Shown in pieces: positions 26,729-39,074 of a stretch of DNA of 64,000 nt. The translations under genes and the position numbers were made by a program. The notes beneath the pieces are model-generated. The model made no database searches and was not told the origin of the DNA. It was given only the letters and a program-made list of their open reading frames with translations. Location: contig JAPYMA010003014.1 of the NCBI GenBank assembly GCA_035041965.1, forward strand, positions 1-64,000. Reading direction: 5' to 3'. Each line of letters opens with the position of its first letter. The first letter of the stretch is position 1. The DNA is from Anisakis pegreffii. Taxonomy: Eukaryota > Nematoda > Chromadorea > Rhabditida > Anisakidae.

Positions 26729-27298
26729 CATTTCATTTTTCTTCCATATCACCACATCACCTTACGTGTTATCACCTCATCAAGTGGGGTCATGAAATTG
26801 ACATGTGAAAATCCCATTTTTAAGTGGTCTTCCTCCTGTTATCTTTCAAAAACGATTATACACCCATACATACATACACACACGCTTCTCGCTCCATTTG
26901 ATGCAGATCCCTCGTTTAACCGTTTTATCGTTCATTCAATAAGCATTCATGTTCCGAGCCACAAGCACTGCTTTTATCAATACAGAAGTTTACTATTAGC
27001 CACTGCAAACATGTTACTTATAGATAACGAGTTATCGATAACAACTTCTCGAATTATCATTGCTTTCTTTGGCGAGTTCCCTTTCATTGCGAGCGATCCA
27101 GAGGTCCATCGAATCGTAATCAATACTCAAGCCAACCTTATGCGACATGCACTGACATTATTTTACGTGTTATATGCAAACAAACGGGTGGTATCTAAAA
27201 ATAAATCTTGCTCCCAAAAAAGCGTAAACAGAAACAAAAATAGAAGCTTAGAACCTCGGTCAATTGAGAAATTTATCAATGGAAATTGTTGTTTATAA
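26729..27298 (+). CDS. Unusually long open frame, function unknown
   Basis: The frame is free of stops for 189 codons in AT-rich DNA, with the first ATG at 26792 (168 residues). Chance frames here rarely exceed 110 codons. The middle part reads like protein (LLATANMLLIDNELSITTSR, then FFGEFPFIASDPEVHRIVIN), and the C-terminus is basic (KNKSCSQKSVNRNKNRS). The N-terminal part is less convincing (HTHT from a CA-rich run). No signal peptide, membrane helix or family was recognised. It may be one exon of a longer gene; an acceptor-like ATACAG lies inside at about 26983. Confidence 0.32.
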   Translation, partial: HFIFLPYHHITLRVITSSSGVMKLTCENPIFKWSSSCYLSKTIIHPYIHTHTLLAPFDADPSFNRFIVHSISIHVPSHKHCFYQYRSLLLATANMLLIDNELSITTSRIIIAFFGEFPFIASDPEVHRIVINTQANLMRHALTLFYVLYANKRVVSKNKSCSQKSVNRNKNRSLEPRSIEKFINGNCCL

Positions 27299-28361
27299 AG
27301 ATGTCAGTGAGAAAGTATAAGCGATAAACTGGTGGGCAAATAGTGAGAGAGCATTGCAAATTTGAGGAATTTCATTGAAAAACGTGAAATGTTATATGCA
27401 TAATTTGTTCCATTCGTTGATAATGCCAATTCAGTTTGATTCAATTCACTTGAATAATTCAACGTTACTGTGAAATGATTTCTTCAAATCAATTAAGTAA
27501 GCGTGAAGAATTTAAGTGATGAAAAATGATTTTTGCCATTTTCATCAATCAATTGGAAAAAAGTTGTAATTGGTGAGAGCATAAACATCCAGAGCAACAA
27601 AAACATTCCATAAAGATGATTCCAATTGAACATCTTACTTACATTAGTTTCAATTCATAATACACTTCTAAACGTCCACTGTCCAGTTATCTATCGTATG
27701 TCATCTCACGTGAAAAAACTCGTATCACAGATGAAATAATAATGATTTTGAAATTTTTGAGACTCTTACTTTAAAACCCCATTCATTAAAAATATCAAAT
27801 ATTGGAAAGATATAAAATTGCAAGATCAAGCCAGAATGTTCGAATGTTCACTTTTGTGAGTATCATGATATTGTTCGTAATAATGTTCCAAATCCAATAC
27901 AAGCTTAAGAATGTTCTGAAGCATTGATCAATGATCCTATAAGAGAAACCGATCGATCGACAACAATATAAACAGTTTTATTTTATTGCAATTGTTATGA
28001 CATGTGAAGAATCATCTGTTTTTCAGGTTTCTCATTCGAAAAATTACGTTGTAACAACAACGAGAGAGCACCGAATGAATCTCGTCATCTAATTTAGAGT
28101 TTTAAGGTCGAACTTTAACACAAAATGGAAATTCAACAAGGAACAAGTAATGTTTGAGTGCTCCATGAAACTCTCAATCGACAACAAATTTTACAACCTC
28201 GACCATTTTTATTGTGTTCTTTTGGTTGACACTGCTTAAATTTGATTACTGATTTCAATCATTAACTATGTTTTAAACAATGTTAATCAATTCAATTCAT
28301 AAAACGTTGAAAAAACCAGGCCAAAAAAAAGACTGAATGACAGGTTGACAGTGCTTTTTAC
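27299..28361. other. Nothing supported
   Basis: AT-rich. A possible second exon for the minus frame at 28362-28511 might start near 28234 (after TTTAAG), where 33 Cys-containing codons stay open, but the acceptor is poor. Confidence 0.35.
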
Positions 28362-28511
28362 TTGTTCGTGTAGATTCATCAATTGTTTTACTAGATAATC
28401 AATTGCTCTATGGAAGAGCTCGACTTCTTCGGGAAGAGAATTTTGCTTTCCCAGCTCACTTCCAAAAATGTTTGGATATAGAAATTTGTAACCTTTCTTC
28501 AGATAACGCAT
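28362..28511 (-). CDS. Probable first coding exon of a small gene
   Basis: Starts at ATG and runs 50 codons to a clean donor (CAA then GTAAAA). The encoded segment is protein-like, with MRYLKKGYKFLYPNIFGSEL followed by an amphipathic helix (LPEEVELFHRAIDYLVKQLM). The following exon could not be fixed. No family recognised. Confidence 0.38.
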
Positions 28512-31500
28512 CTCTTTTCAGTCTATTTCCCGGTCTTATTTGTGATTATTGGTAACCGTCATGTATGTTAGGCAAAATGACGAGGCTAACCTGTTGTGCG
28601 TGACTGCAATTTCGATTCTATTCATCGTTCTATTCGTTAGTACAGAATCAGTCTCTATTCATCATATTCACTATCTAATGGAGGTTTTTACTGCCGAGCT
28701 ATTCTACTTCTGCACTGACGGAGAACAGCTTTCGACTAAGCATAACGGAGCGTTTCAATGAATCTCGATACAAGCTCCGCAGTAAATTCATTAGTACGAA
28801 CACATCATTGGCACTACAATATTCACTACTGGCAGTACACATCATCTGTGAACGGTTTCCCTACAATCCAGAAGCTTGACAGTAGGCAGAAATTGAAATG
28901 ATGCAATAAAGGCTGTATATGCTACGAACAAAATCTCATGCTCAAGTGCATAGGTACGTTTGAATTGCGCTTATATCAAACAACATACTGTTGAAAGATC
29001 ATAATAACTTATACAGATCGCATTTGCAACAATACAATGGAAAATATGGTCAATCTCGTGGTTATCGCAGTGTATTGGTCAGTTAAGGTTTTCATCAGAC
29101 ACACAATGGAACAACACTTAAGAGAGGCAGGCGCTTTGAATAAACTAATTGTAAAACTGAACATAATGAATTCAGGCGAATGTGTTCGAGGATATTCAAT
29201 TGGTTGACTGGCATCCTCCGATATCGAATCGAATCAAATAAATGTGCAGCACGCAGCAAGATATGTGTGCAGTTTGCGTACAAAGCACACGAAGTGCTTA
29301 TTGCAAAGGAAATGTTTTTTGAATGTCTTTCATCGTACTCCCATAAATCGCCAGTCGATTTCGTCACTTTCATTATTGAATTTCGCAACTTTAATCCACC
29401 GATATTCACCACCTATCCACCAGCACTTCATTCAATACACTCGCGTCATTAGTCCCACTGAGAAACCAACCAGCAAAGCGAAACAAAAGAAATTTTGTGG
29501 GAAATATGCTTGGTTTACTCCTTTAATGACTAGAAACATCATAAACTCTTCGGCTCGATTGGTTTTTCCATAACGAAATTCTCATTGAACCAGTGATGCA
29601 GTTCAGTTCTTATGCAGGCGCAGTCACCTTAACAAATTCGCCTTTAAATGACAACATGCACAGTAATGTTGTCATTCAAAGACCATACAAGTGCTAACAT
29701 CCAGCGCAAATTCATATGCACGCTTGAAGCTGAATGCTACGATACTGCTTCGATTCGTCCTCAAAACGAACGAACGGAAGATGCTTCAAATAATTCAGAA
29801 TGACTAATCAACCAGACTGATATAATGCTTTGCAATGGCAGTTTATTGGTGAATGATTACCGTTGAACATGAACACATTCTGCGGCAATGGGGAAATAAA
29901 TTATTTTGATGTAGGTGAGTGATATTATTGCAGTGACATTTTGTGGTTTCGTATACAATGCATCACTGAATAATGGCTGCTGCTGTATTAGTGCAAAAAC
30001 CTCTGAAAGTGCTGCAAATAAAATTCGATGTGAAATGCTGACGATACCACCACCACCACCATTCTATTGAATGCATGCAAAGGAAAAATTCTGAAGCAAT
30101 AATGAAATGTGCACATGCATCTGAACGGACGGATACTATTTCAGTGTGACTCGTTAAGTGAACACATAAGGTTCATTCGATATTCACATATGCAGAAGCA
30201 TGTACGTCTTTAAAATGTAGACATTCATCAGCACACGCATTAAGTCTTCTAAAAACAGCCAAAGGCAATATGAACCATGTACTATGTATGCATGCAGCCC
30301 TCCCCTATCGACATTTTTCTGTACTAAACAACATGTTCGCTGCATGCTCAACGTATAGATCAAGCCGATCGTTAATGAACGAATGCTCAACGTTCATGTG
30401 AAAACGAGTTTTCAGCCGTGGAATTTGCTATTTTCGCAATCGAAAACATCTAAAAGTGCTTCTAGAACGCAAAACAATCCAACACCTAGAGGAAGCGAAA
30501 TAATTCAGTATTCTAACAACTAGAAATATCACCGACACACAATGAACAACGTATTCTTATGAAGTACAATGTTTTTCACCTAGTGGATATTTGCATCACC
30601 TGCGTTCTCTCAGAGCATGCGAACAGTAAAGTTTTTAAAGGTGAACACAGTGTACACCAAAGAGACTTGCGCCTGTTTTCAAGCAGAGTGCAACAGATAT
30701 TTTCAATCAAGAACAACTGCACGCAGATTTGCACTCATCAATCAACGATAGATGGATGGTCGTGTACTCAACGTTTCATATTCAATAACATATGGTAATC
30801 CATCTTGGTGTGAGTGTTAGATGAGAGATAGATACCAACTTCAAGCAACAAACAACAAGTCCAGCATACTTTAGATGTGCTAACTAACAAACAAGTGAAC
30901 AAGTACTTCTCGAAGGGATCACAATTCACACGAATCATATATCCAGGTCATTCAATCCAACAACGTCTTGCTGTCAAAACTGATAATGCGGATAATGAAT
31001 GAAAAGCATAAAGTCAAATAAACAAAACTTAAAATGAGTTTCAGAGTTTCAAGTGATGTGGAGAGAGGCCAAAAGAAACGAGTGAGTGCAACGCTCAACG
31101 AGCGGCTAGATTTTCCGGAGAGTGACTATGAAATCCAGTTCGATTTTTTTGCCGGCTATTTACGCCATTTGTTCTCTGCCGTTTGCCTCGTTTTTCCAGT
31201 GGTTATATCACTTGATCCATGCAGACAGACACATCATGCCAGGCCGAAGTAAACGATGAACCATAGTGCCACTATTTGTAGATAATGGCTCCCAAATGGC
31301 TGTAATATCTGCTGGTTGGTTGGTTAGCAATGCCATCATCGTTCCTTACTCACGATGAGTCTGTCTGTTTACGTTTATCCATCAGTACTAGAATTATACT
31401 TCTTTGTCGACAACGACAATAGGATTAGGATAGTGTGCAATCGTTTCATGGAACAAATCGGCTGATTCATATCTGTAGTCAGTGCTAATGATCTATTAAA

Positions 31501-31539
31501 GATCTTGTGCAAAACTGGCCGTTTTGGAAACGACTAGTA
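28512..31539. other. Gene-poor region
   Basis: Between 29095 and 29573 three frames on two strands are open for 90-109 codons each, a sign of a locally stop-poor composition rather than a gene. A CCA-trinucleotide run lies at about 30047-30061. Confidence 0.5.
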
Positions 31540-32211
31540 CACTGGTTCTCATAAGGGGTGAAATTATCCATTTCGGGTGATTTGGAGGTGTAGAGGAAAT
31601 GGAGTCGGGAAATTACTATTTCTTGCAGTTGTTATGTTGTGACAGAACGCCATTGTAATGGTGTTTCTTAACTCGGATATGTAAATGCGGTTGGTTCATG
31701 GCAACACTCTTCATTCTCCCATTTTCTGAATGTCATTAGCTCGTCCGGGCTGAACAGGGTTTTCATTCTTTTCCGAGCTGTTACAATCGCTCTCATAGCT
31801 TTTGTCACCAATAGTGTTCTCTTTTGCTAATTTCTCATTCATCTCATTCAACAGTCAAAGTCAAATTCTCATTCTATCAGATACACTCTATAATTCATCA
31901 TTTGACTGTTGAACGTTGTTGGGCAATTCAATTCGACTGCTGTATTGCTGATTTCGGCTGTCAACACTCGTCGACGCATCCAGTAAATAGTATATGTCAC
32001 AGAATGAGAAATTGATTCGATCTGTCAAGTGAAATGAGACGAAAGGAATGAGAAGAACTCATGAAGAGAACGGTATTCACATGCAATAGCTATGAGAGTG
32101 AGTAGAACACGTCTGAAAAGAATGAGAATTCATTTAAATCACTTCGAAGTGAGCGTGTATCAGTTATCAGTTAGACAATAGCTTTTCATGCAAGCGCAAT
32201 CGATTGCAATA
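31540..32211 (+). mobile_element. hAT-type MITE copy, 3' end lost at fold-back element
   Basis: Begins CACTGGTTCTCATAAGGGG and follows the copy at 18735-19488 closely over its body (for example the shared CACTCTATAATTCATCATTT and CGGCTGTCAACACT blocks). Similarity stops at about 32211, where the fold-back element begins, and does not resume after 33138, so the last ~90 bp are missing. Confidence 0.82.
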
Positions 32212-32387
32212 CTGACAAGGTCACGAACTGAACCCAGCGTTTCGGGATGAGATATACATCAAATTGTAGAACTCTTCGAGCTGATCACGAATATGTAAAA
32301 AATTTTAGCGAAATACTAAGGGGACGCGAGATATGGCGGGGAAAAGATTTTAGGTGTATTGAAGTGATGTTCTGACTTTTAATTTGT

Positions 32388-32475
32388 AGGCAGCCGGTTG
32401 GCTTAGTGGGTAGTGCGCTAGCATCAAGTCTGAATGCTCGGTGGTTCTGTTCCGCGTGATGGCGAAACTCTTTTT
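32388..32475 (+). ncRNA. tRNA-like Pol III unit in left arm
   Basis: An A-box-like TGGCTTAGTGG (32399-32409) and a B-box-like GGTTCTGTTCC (32443-32453) are spaced as in tRNA genes. A run of five T (32471-32475), the standard Pol III stop, follows. The B box departs from the consensus at its central purine/A, and no full cloverleaf is claimed. It is best read as tRNA-derived (SINE-like). Confidence 0.5.
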
Positions 32476-32879
32476 CGCATATATTTCCAACATATTCAAA
32501 CGACCATGATATTTTGCTTCACCCCCCACAACTTTTTCAAGCCGTGGGGATATTCTTCTTTTATTTTTTGTATTTTTTTTAATTTTGTGATTTTTTTTAA
32601 ATTTTGTAATTTTTTGTTTTTTGTTACATATCATCGTAATGTGCGTGTCTGTTTACAACAAAGTGACTGAAACATAGATAAAATTTACAATAAGAACATT
32701 TTACAGTGACTAATAAATTATAACAATTTACAACATTGTTAATATCACATTCTTGGACGACTTGTCAAATTTTTGTCAAATTTTTAAAACATGTAAAAAT
32801 GGCACCACAAAGAAAGACAAAAGTTGTGGGGGGTGAAGCAAAATATCATGGTCGTTTGAATATGTTGGAAATATATGCG

Positions 32880-32967
32880 AAAAAGAGTTTCGCCATCACG
32901 CTGAATAGAACCACCGGGCATTCAGACTTGATGCTAGCGCACTACCCACCAGGCCAACCGGCTGCTG
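32880..32967 (-). ncRNA. tRNA-like Pol III unit in right arm
   Basis: Mirror copy on the minus strand: A-box-like TGGCCTGGTGG (32956-32946), B-box-like GGTTCTATTCA (32912-32902) and a T run on the minus strand (32884-32880). It differs from the left-arm unit by several substitutions. Both units point toward the spacer. Confidence 0.45.
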
Positions 32968-33138
32968 ACGGTTTAAGAGTCAGAACATCACTTCAATACA
33001 CCTAAAATATTTTCCCCGCCATATCTTGCGTCCCCTTAGTATTTCGCAAAAAATTTTTACATATTCGTGATCAGCTCGAAGAGTTCTACAATTTGATGTA
33101 TATCTCATCCCGAAACACTGGGTTCAGTTCGTGACCTT

Positions 33139-35760
33139 CCCTTGTGAGGAATACAACGGTCTAAGTGAACACCCAGCAATGTCCATTACCATCATGAACA
33201 TGCTAATAAGATTGACCATAACGGTCATCTGATCATAACATATGCGATTTCCATAGCGTAGACGAGGTGTCACGATCAGTCATCACAGTGCAGTTTCTAG
33301 CAAGTTTGCCGTATGAATCTTGATTATCACCTTAATCAGCATATCAAGAAAGTGCACACGTTTGAACTCAATGCATGGGCATTAGTGATAATTTATCACT
33401 AATTGCTCTTGTCACTATAAAAATGCTTTTAATCATCAATTGACAATGATCTTTGTATTCTAACTTTTTTATACGTATGCGCAGCAATTTTTTCAATCTG
33501 AACACAGATGGCGTGATTTGTACGGCTTAAGTGATAACGATAATTGTACGAGAAATCACAATGGAACGCTACAGAAGGAACATTTCCTTCAGAATGTGAC
33601 AACAGAAAAATGTTAAAGAAATAAGATTGTTTTCAAAAAAAAAAAAAACTGCTGGCTCTATATGAGAGCAGCCCTCCTTGCTTACACTTATTTTTATTTA
33701 TCAATTACGTTCGAGTGCTAAACGATCAAAGCTCTTCACATTGACGTTAAGGAATCAAAGATTTCGAATTTGATTGCTTCCTTGTCAATCCTCTAATATT
33801 TTCAGACGGAACGTTACTACCAAATAGCAAGCAAATTACTAAAACTTAATCTCACTGATTGCGAGAAGTAAACTGGTATGTGATCAATAGCACAAAATTT
33901 GCATGAGAAGATTAAAAGATTCATATGCGCACTCTCAACGTATCTGTGATTCACCAATAAGTTTAGGCATGAAAGCAAAAAGATGAGTTGAAAAATGGTT
34001 TCGTTGGATTGATAAATTGAATTGTTCTGTGTTTACTGATGAAGAACATTCTCTGGCTTTGATTTCTGATTTATGTGGCGGCTGAATTTTGAGTGAAAGA
34101 AAAATTTAATGAATGATAAGAATCAGAGGGATTATCGGGTGCATTAAGGTTTTTCGTGCTACATTCTTTGTGGGATTAGTCAACTAAAAGTACTAATTCG
34201 ATGTAATCATGAATTTTATTAATAATATCATTCATCTGCATAAAACTTTTTGCAAACAAACAAAAATGGCACAATTACGTTATACACTTGCAAATTCTTC
34301 CCATCAACACCATTCGTAAAGCACATTTTCGAACTATTTCATGAATAAAAAAACAAAACGCGAGGATGGTGAAGTGACACATTTGTTTCATCGAAACTTA
34401 TCGATATCAAGAATGCATTAACAGCCCGCCAAATTGGCATTGACATTAATAAATTGTCAGAGGCCCTGCGCATTATAGGCTTATTGATTCCTTCTTATCG
34501 TAGAAATGATGATATCTAAGTAGCTATTTGAATGTGAAATAATGCATCAAAAATGTTCAATTTCCCCGAAATATTTCAGGCGATTCGCTTTGCACTGCTG
34601 ATTTCTTCAAAAGTAATTCATCACCACAAAAACGTCCGATACTATGGATTATTCCAATCTTGACACTACCAAGCACCATTTCAATCGCTACATCAGTAAT
34701 GTACTATCGCTGATTGTCAACGACAACGTTCATAAAATCTACAAACACGGAATAAGTACACAAACACCGAACGCATCAAGAACTCGAACAATCACTCAAA
34801 CACAAATTCAGTGAGGAATGATGAGGCGGAAAATGAATGCTACAACGAACGGTAAAGGCGATTGCAGATACTCGATTAATTCACACTCAACTGAAAGTCA
34901 GAAGGCCGTCGAAACTGCTCGATCCGTTGGCCGACTGATAATGAGAAGGATTTTCGCTATTAACTCAGCAACCACCACACGATCCTGTTAACTAGTGGAC
35001 CACTGACCAAAGCACACAATAGCATCATTCTATAAATCATGTATTATCCAATAGCAAACCGAACAAAAAGCAATTTTTTACCTCTACATTATCAATTAAT
35101 AACGAAATCAATGCTCGTAAACATCAAACATCAACTCTCATCAATTCATTATAAACACATAAACAAATGAAGGATTATAGCGCATAAACACACACAAAAT
35201 ATATTACACTGCTTCAAGCAATCATATGAGAGAGGAATAATGAAAAACAAAAAATTTTCAAGATCTACAAGGAAGGAAGTGATTGGAAAATTCCGATACT
35301 AAAAAAATTGAGAGAAAAAATCAGATCCATTTTATGTGTGACTGTACGGATGATGAAATCTTTTGATTCAGCAGAGTGATTCGTTGAAATAAAAAATCCA
35401 GTTCGGATTTTTTTTTCAGTAATTGACTCTTTGGTATGGACTTTCAACTTGTACAACTGTTCATTGTAATGAAATATCTGAAGGAGAGGATTGTTTTCAA
35501 ACACTTTATTCAGCCAACTCACCCAGTGAGCCCATAAAATGGCCGATTAATTTCGCAGTATAGAGTCGTTCTCAATTCATATTTCTTCGTTTTTTCATCT
35601 TTATTGGCCGTTCACTTCGTGAAAATTCTATGGCAATGTTCAGAATTTTTTAGCATTCTTAAGAAAAGCGCAGAACGACGAAATAAAATACACTAAACAT
35701 TTGGCACATTCATCATAAATGTTTGTTGTTTTTGTGAATTCTTTTGTTTTCAAATAACAG
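33139..35760. other. Gene-poor region
   Basis: A 13-bp A run lies at about 33636. The 85-codon minus frame at 35265-35522 contains long Lys/Ile runs from AT-rich sequence. Nothing is supported as a gene. Confidence 0.45.
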
Positions 35761-36030
35761 TTCAGAGAAATCGTTTATGAAATGTTCCAAATATTCCACT
35801 TACTCGTTCATCATTTCGAAATGGTTTCTGTTTTTGCAATCGTCGTCACATTTGTTCTATGCTCACTGTATACGGTATGGTTGGTTCATTTTATCAGAAC
35901 AAACATTTTTTCGTATGAACTTATTGCAGTGTTGAAATATGATTATCAGAAATACGGCTGGCTGTGTAGTTTGTTTATTATTGCTTCCGAATTCAGAAAA
36001 AAAAAGGCACTAAAACAAAAAAAGAACTGA
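35761..36030 (+). CDS. Possible membrane-protein exon
   Basis: After a 3' splice-like TTTCAAATAACAG the frame stays open for 89 codons to TGA. It encodes a hydrophobic helix (SVFAIVVTFVLCSLYTVWLV) and a basic C-terminus (FRKKKALKQKK) of the kind seen in membrane-protein tails. An in-frame GTATGG at 35875 could be a donor instead. No upstream exon was found. Confidence 0.3.
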   Translation, partial: FREIVYEMFQIFHLLVHHFEMVSVFAIVVTFVLCSLYTVWLVHFIRTNIFSYELIAVLKYDYQKYGWLCSLFIIASEFRKKKALKQKKN

Positions 36031-39000
36031 AATTCAATGTTTGACGTTCGATTCGGCTTAAGTGATCATTGCCACAAGATTTATTCCCATTCATTTTTTG
36101 ACCAATGATTATCGAACGAAACAAGACACTATCACTTCATTATCACTGCTGAACTATGATCAACGTTTTACAACTCATTTGCAAACATTTCATGCTGATT
36201 TGTCATCACGAAATTTATTTACTTTAAATACTGACAAAATCATTTTTTGACGTTTCGAACAGCTAAGAATTAATATTTCAGGGGATCGTCTACATGTATT
36301 GTACAGAAAAACAGAAGAAATTATTTGGTGCTTGATCGATTGGTTACATTCACGTGAAACGATGATGTTCAGTACATTCCTCAAATGAGCGTTTTGTTTC
36401 GCATGTTCACCGATTTCTTACGTTTTCCGACAACAGCCAACGAAAACAACAGATTGTTGTTTACCTCTTACAGTATTGCGAAACTAGTAATCATCATCAA
36501 TTATTCTTCAATTCAAGCGAATAACTGAATAAAAATGTACAATGACGGTTTTTCATTGTTCACGGAATGCTAATGAATTCTCATTAGAAACACCGAACGA
36601 AGTGTGTAGAGAATGTTTTGCAAAAAAATGCATTTCAATAAAGAAAACAGATCGAATAAAGTCATTTGCAAGCGGTCACGAAGTGCTAATTGAAAGTTTT
36701 CTCTCGACTTTATTTGGATTTCATGCAGTGTTCGTTTAAATTGCCCAATTATTATTCCGGTCATGAATGAGTGTTCATCGCTTCTGTTGAAATGTTTTAG
36801 TATGTTCACATCATTATAGATTCTATGTGCCTACTCATAGCTATACGTTCATGTTTATGTTATCGAATAATATTCTTTCAAAAAGCAATGAATCGATGTG
36901 AATCATACAAAATGAAATCGCACATGTAAAGTATTACTACTGCAATCAATTGCACCAGTCAGTGAGGAATTCAACGAAAATGAGAGAATCGTTGCTAGAA
37001 GCACGTGCTGACTTTTTCTTCACACGCAATGATATTCAAAAGCAAAGCCCTCATAGTTTCGTTTGATTAAGAAAAGGCCTTCAATAGATTGAAAAAAGTG
37101 AATGGAGATCAAATAGAATGTCTCATTCCGTCTCGCAATACCGCATCTCATTTATCTCGTCATCAGCTTCTATACATCCACATCAAATAACCCATTCACT
37201 TCTCAGCATATTATACAATCAAAATGTCGTTAACGTTCCATTTGGAATTTCTTTTGCATCTCATTTGAAATATTGTCATTTAGCAGGCATCCATCTATTT
37301 TATGTGATCTCATTCATCATCATTCGATATAATCACCACAACAATTGAACGTTCGTTCCATAAATTTTCTTAATTTTTTCTTTAGATTGGAAAAATATTC
37401 ACTGCAATCTTCATCGATTGCAAGACGAAGAAAAGAACAGCAATGTGGTGATACAGTGAAATAAAAATGGACTGGTTTATGGTGCAAAAATTGAAATATA
37501 TTCTCACTTTAACAATAAGTTGGGACGTAAGCAAACTATTATACTTTATATCGTAGTAATTCAAGGGGGAATGGCAATCGCAGAAAAATGCTTCCCTACG
37601 CACCCTTCTTTCACGTAACCTTAGTCGAGATTGCGTCGAAGAACTTATTTCATCATTCAGATTGATCATAATTATCACCTAGGTGAGGGTGATGCACAAA
37701 ATTCCAATGATTCAAACGTCAAACTGTGCCATCGGATCATTGACGCATTCAAATTCTGCAGAATAAGAATAAGATTCTCGAATGAGCACATTAACCCTCT
37801 GTGAGTCATTTCATTCATTTCAGTGTTCATAAATAAAAAATGAATGTTCCCATTTTAATTTTCCTTTTTTATTGCGATCATTGATTCTATACTATAGACA
37901 TGTGAAATTCCAATTCTTAATCACTGTCACTATCACTGAAACCAATTCGATTCCACCTACATTCTCCGTCCATTAAAACTATGTATTGAACATAAATGCT
38001 AAATGAAGATAAGAAGTTGACAAATAAATAAACAAACAACCATTAATACTGCTTGTCTCCTCCAGTAATAATTGCAATTTGGTGAACGATTTTGTTTTTC
38101 GGTTTTTCTTCTCTTTTGACATCCGAAAAATGCAACTAATTTTCTACACTTGAATTTTCTTGCATCAAAACCTTTGACAATTGAACGCAACATAGCACAA
38201 AATTTCGTTTCTTTGGTCGCCTCATGTCATGTGATCGAGATCATTGATGATAATGATAGCTGTGGCAAAAAATTCCTTCACAGTTTCATCGCTTAAAATG
38301 GCCGTCTCATTCCCCGGTCTCTGAATAAATCCTAGCAAATATAGTCTTCGTTCGTATTTTCGCTTATTTTCTAGGTGTCTTTAATAAAAGCATATTTACT
38401 GTGCGAATAAACAAAAAAAAAACGAAAACGTCACACGAGCATCAAAATGATATCTGCAGAATTAATCACAGAATTCTGATTATTCATGAAACAACAACAC
38501 GAGTACAGTATTTAATGACTGAATTGGGTTGCAACGATATAACTGACCACATAACTCCAGATCAGCGGAATGAATGCGATTAATTTACTTTGCAAATAAA
38601 CGTGAACAATTTCGCCGTGTGTAAAGTGCGACTTTATAAAATATTCAACGACACAGACTGAATTTGCTTGAAATTTAAATAGATTGCCTCGTTGTGATTG
38701 CAAAGCAATTGTCATTCGTTGCCTAAGCCCACGTAGCACATGCACATTTGAAATAGCAATCAACGCCGTACACCGTAAAGAAACAACAATCTCTGCAGTG
38801 AACATCGCCGCTATCTTCAGCCATTTGCTTGCATTTCATTGACATCGTTCACGACACAAACACCTCTAATGAATGTGTTGACTAGTATTATGTGAAGAAG
38901 TTCATTACTGAATAACTTTTACCTGAAATAAAATGTCCGATTTGAATTCTGGATCGAAACATCGATAAAAATTACTTTGAATTGACGACATTCAGTGCAA

Positions 39001-39074
39001 ATTATTGCAACAACACACTAATTCAATGAAATGAGTATTTATAATGAATTCCGAAACTGAAATTTTTGGTCTTG
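36031..39074. other. Gene-poor region
   Basis: Short frames only (up to 98 codons at 37382-37678, minus strand), none with splice context or family resemblance. The right edge should contain the 3' untranslated region of the large minus-strand gene. Confidence 0.45.

Larger units (their letters stand above)
32217..33138. mobile_element. Fold-back (long inverted repeat) element
   Basis: Two arms of 320 bp (32217-32536 and 32819-33138) are near-perfect reverse complements around a 282-bp AT-rich spacer. The outer ends read AAGGTCACGAACTGAACCCA. The sequence AATAC occurs just outside each end and could be a short target duplication. The open frames of 94 and 89 codons on opposite strands are mirror images generated by the inverted repeat and share the same core, so they are not counted as genes. 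Each arm carries a tRNA-like unit. Confidence 0.9.

Noticed and set aside
29095..29573. Three overlapping frames of 90-109 codons on both strands
   Set aside because: All frames being open at once points to local composition; no splice partners and no family resemblance.
32350..33005. Two similar open frames (94 and 89 codons) on opposite strands
   Set aside because: They are mirror images created by the inverted repeat of the fold-back element and share the same core; there is no transposase or other domain.
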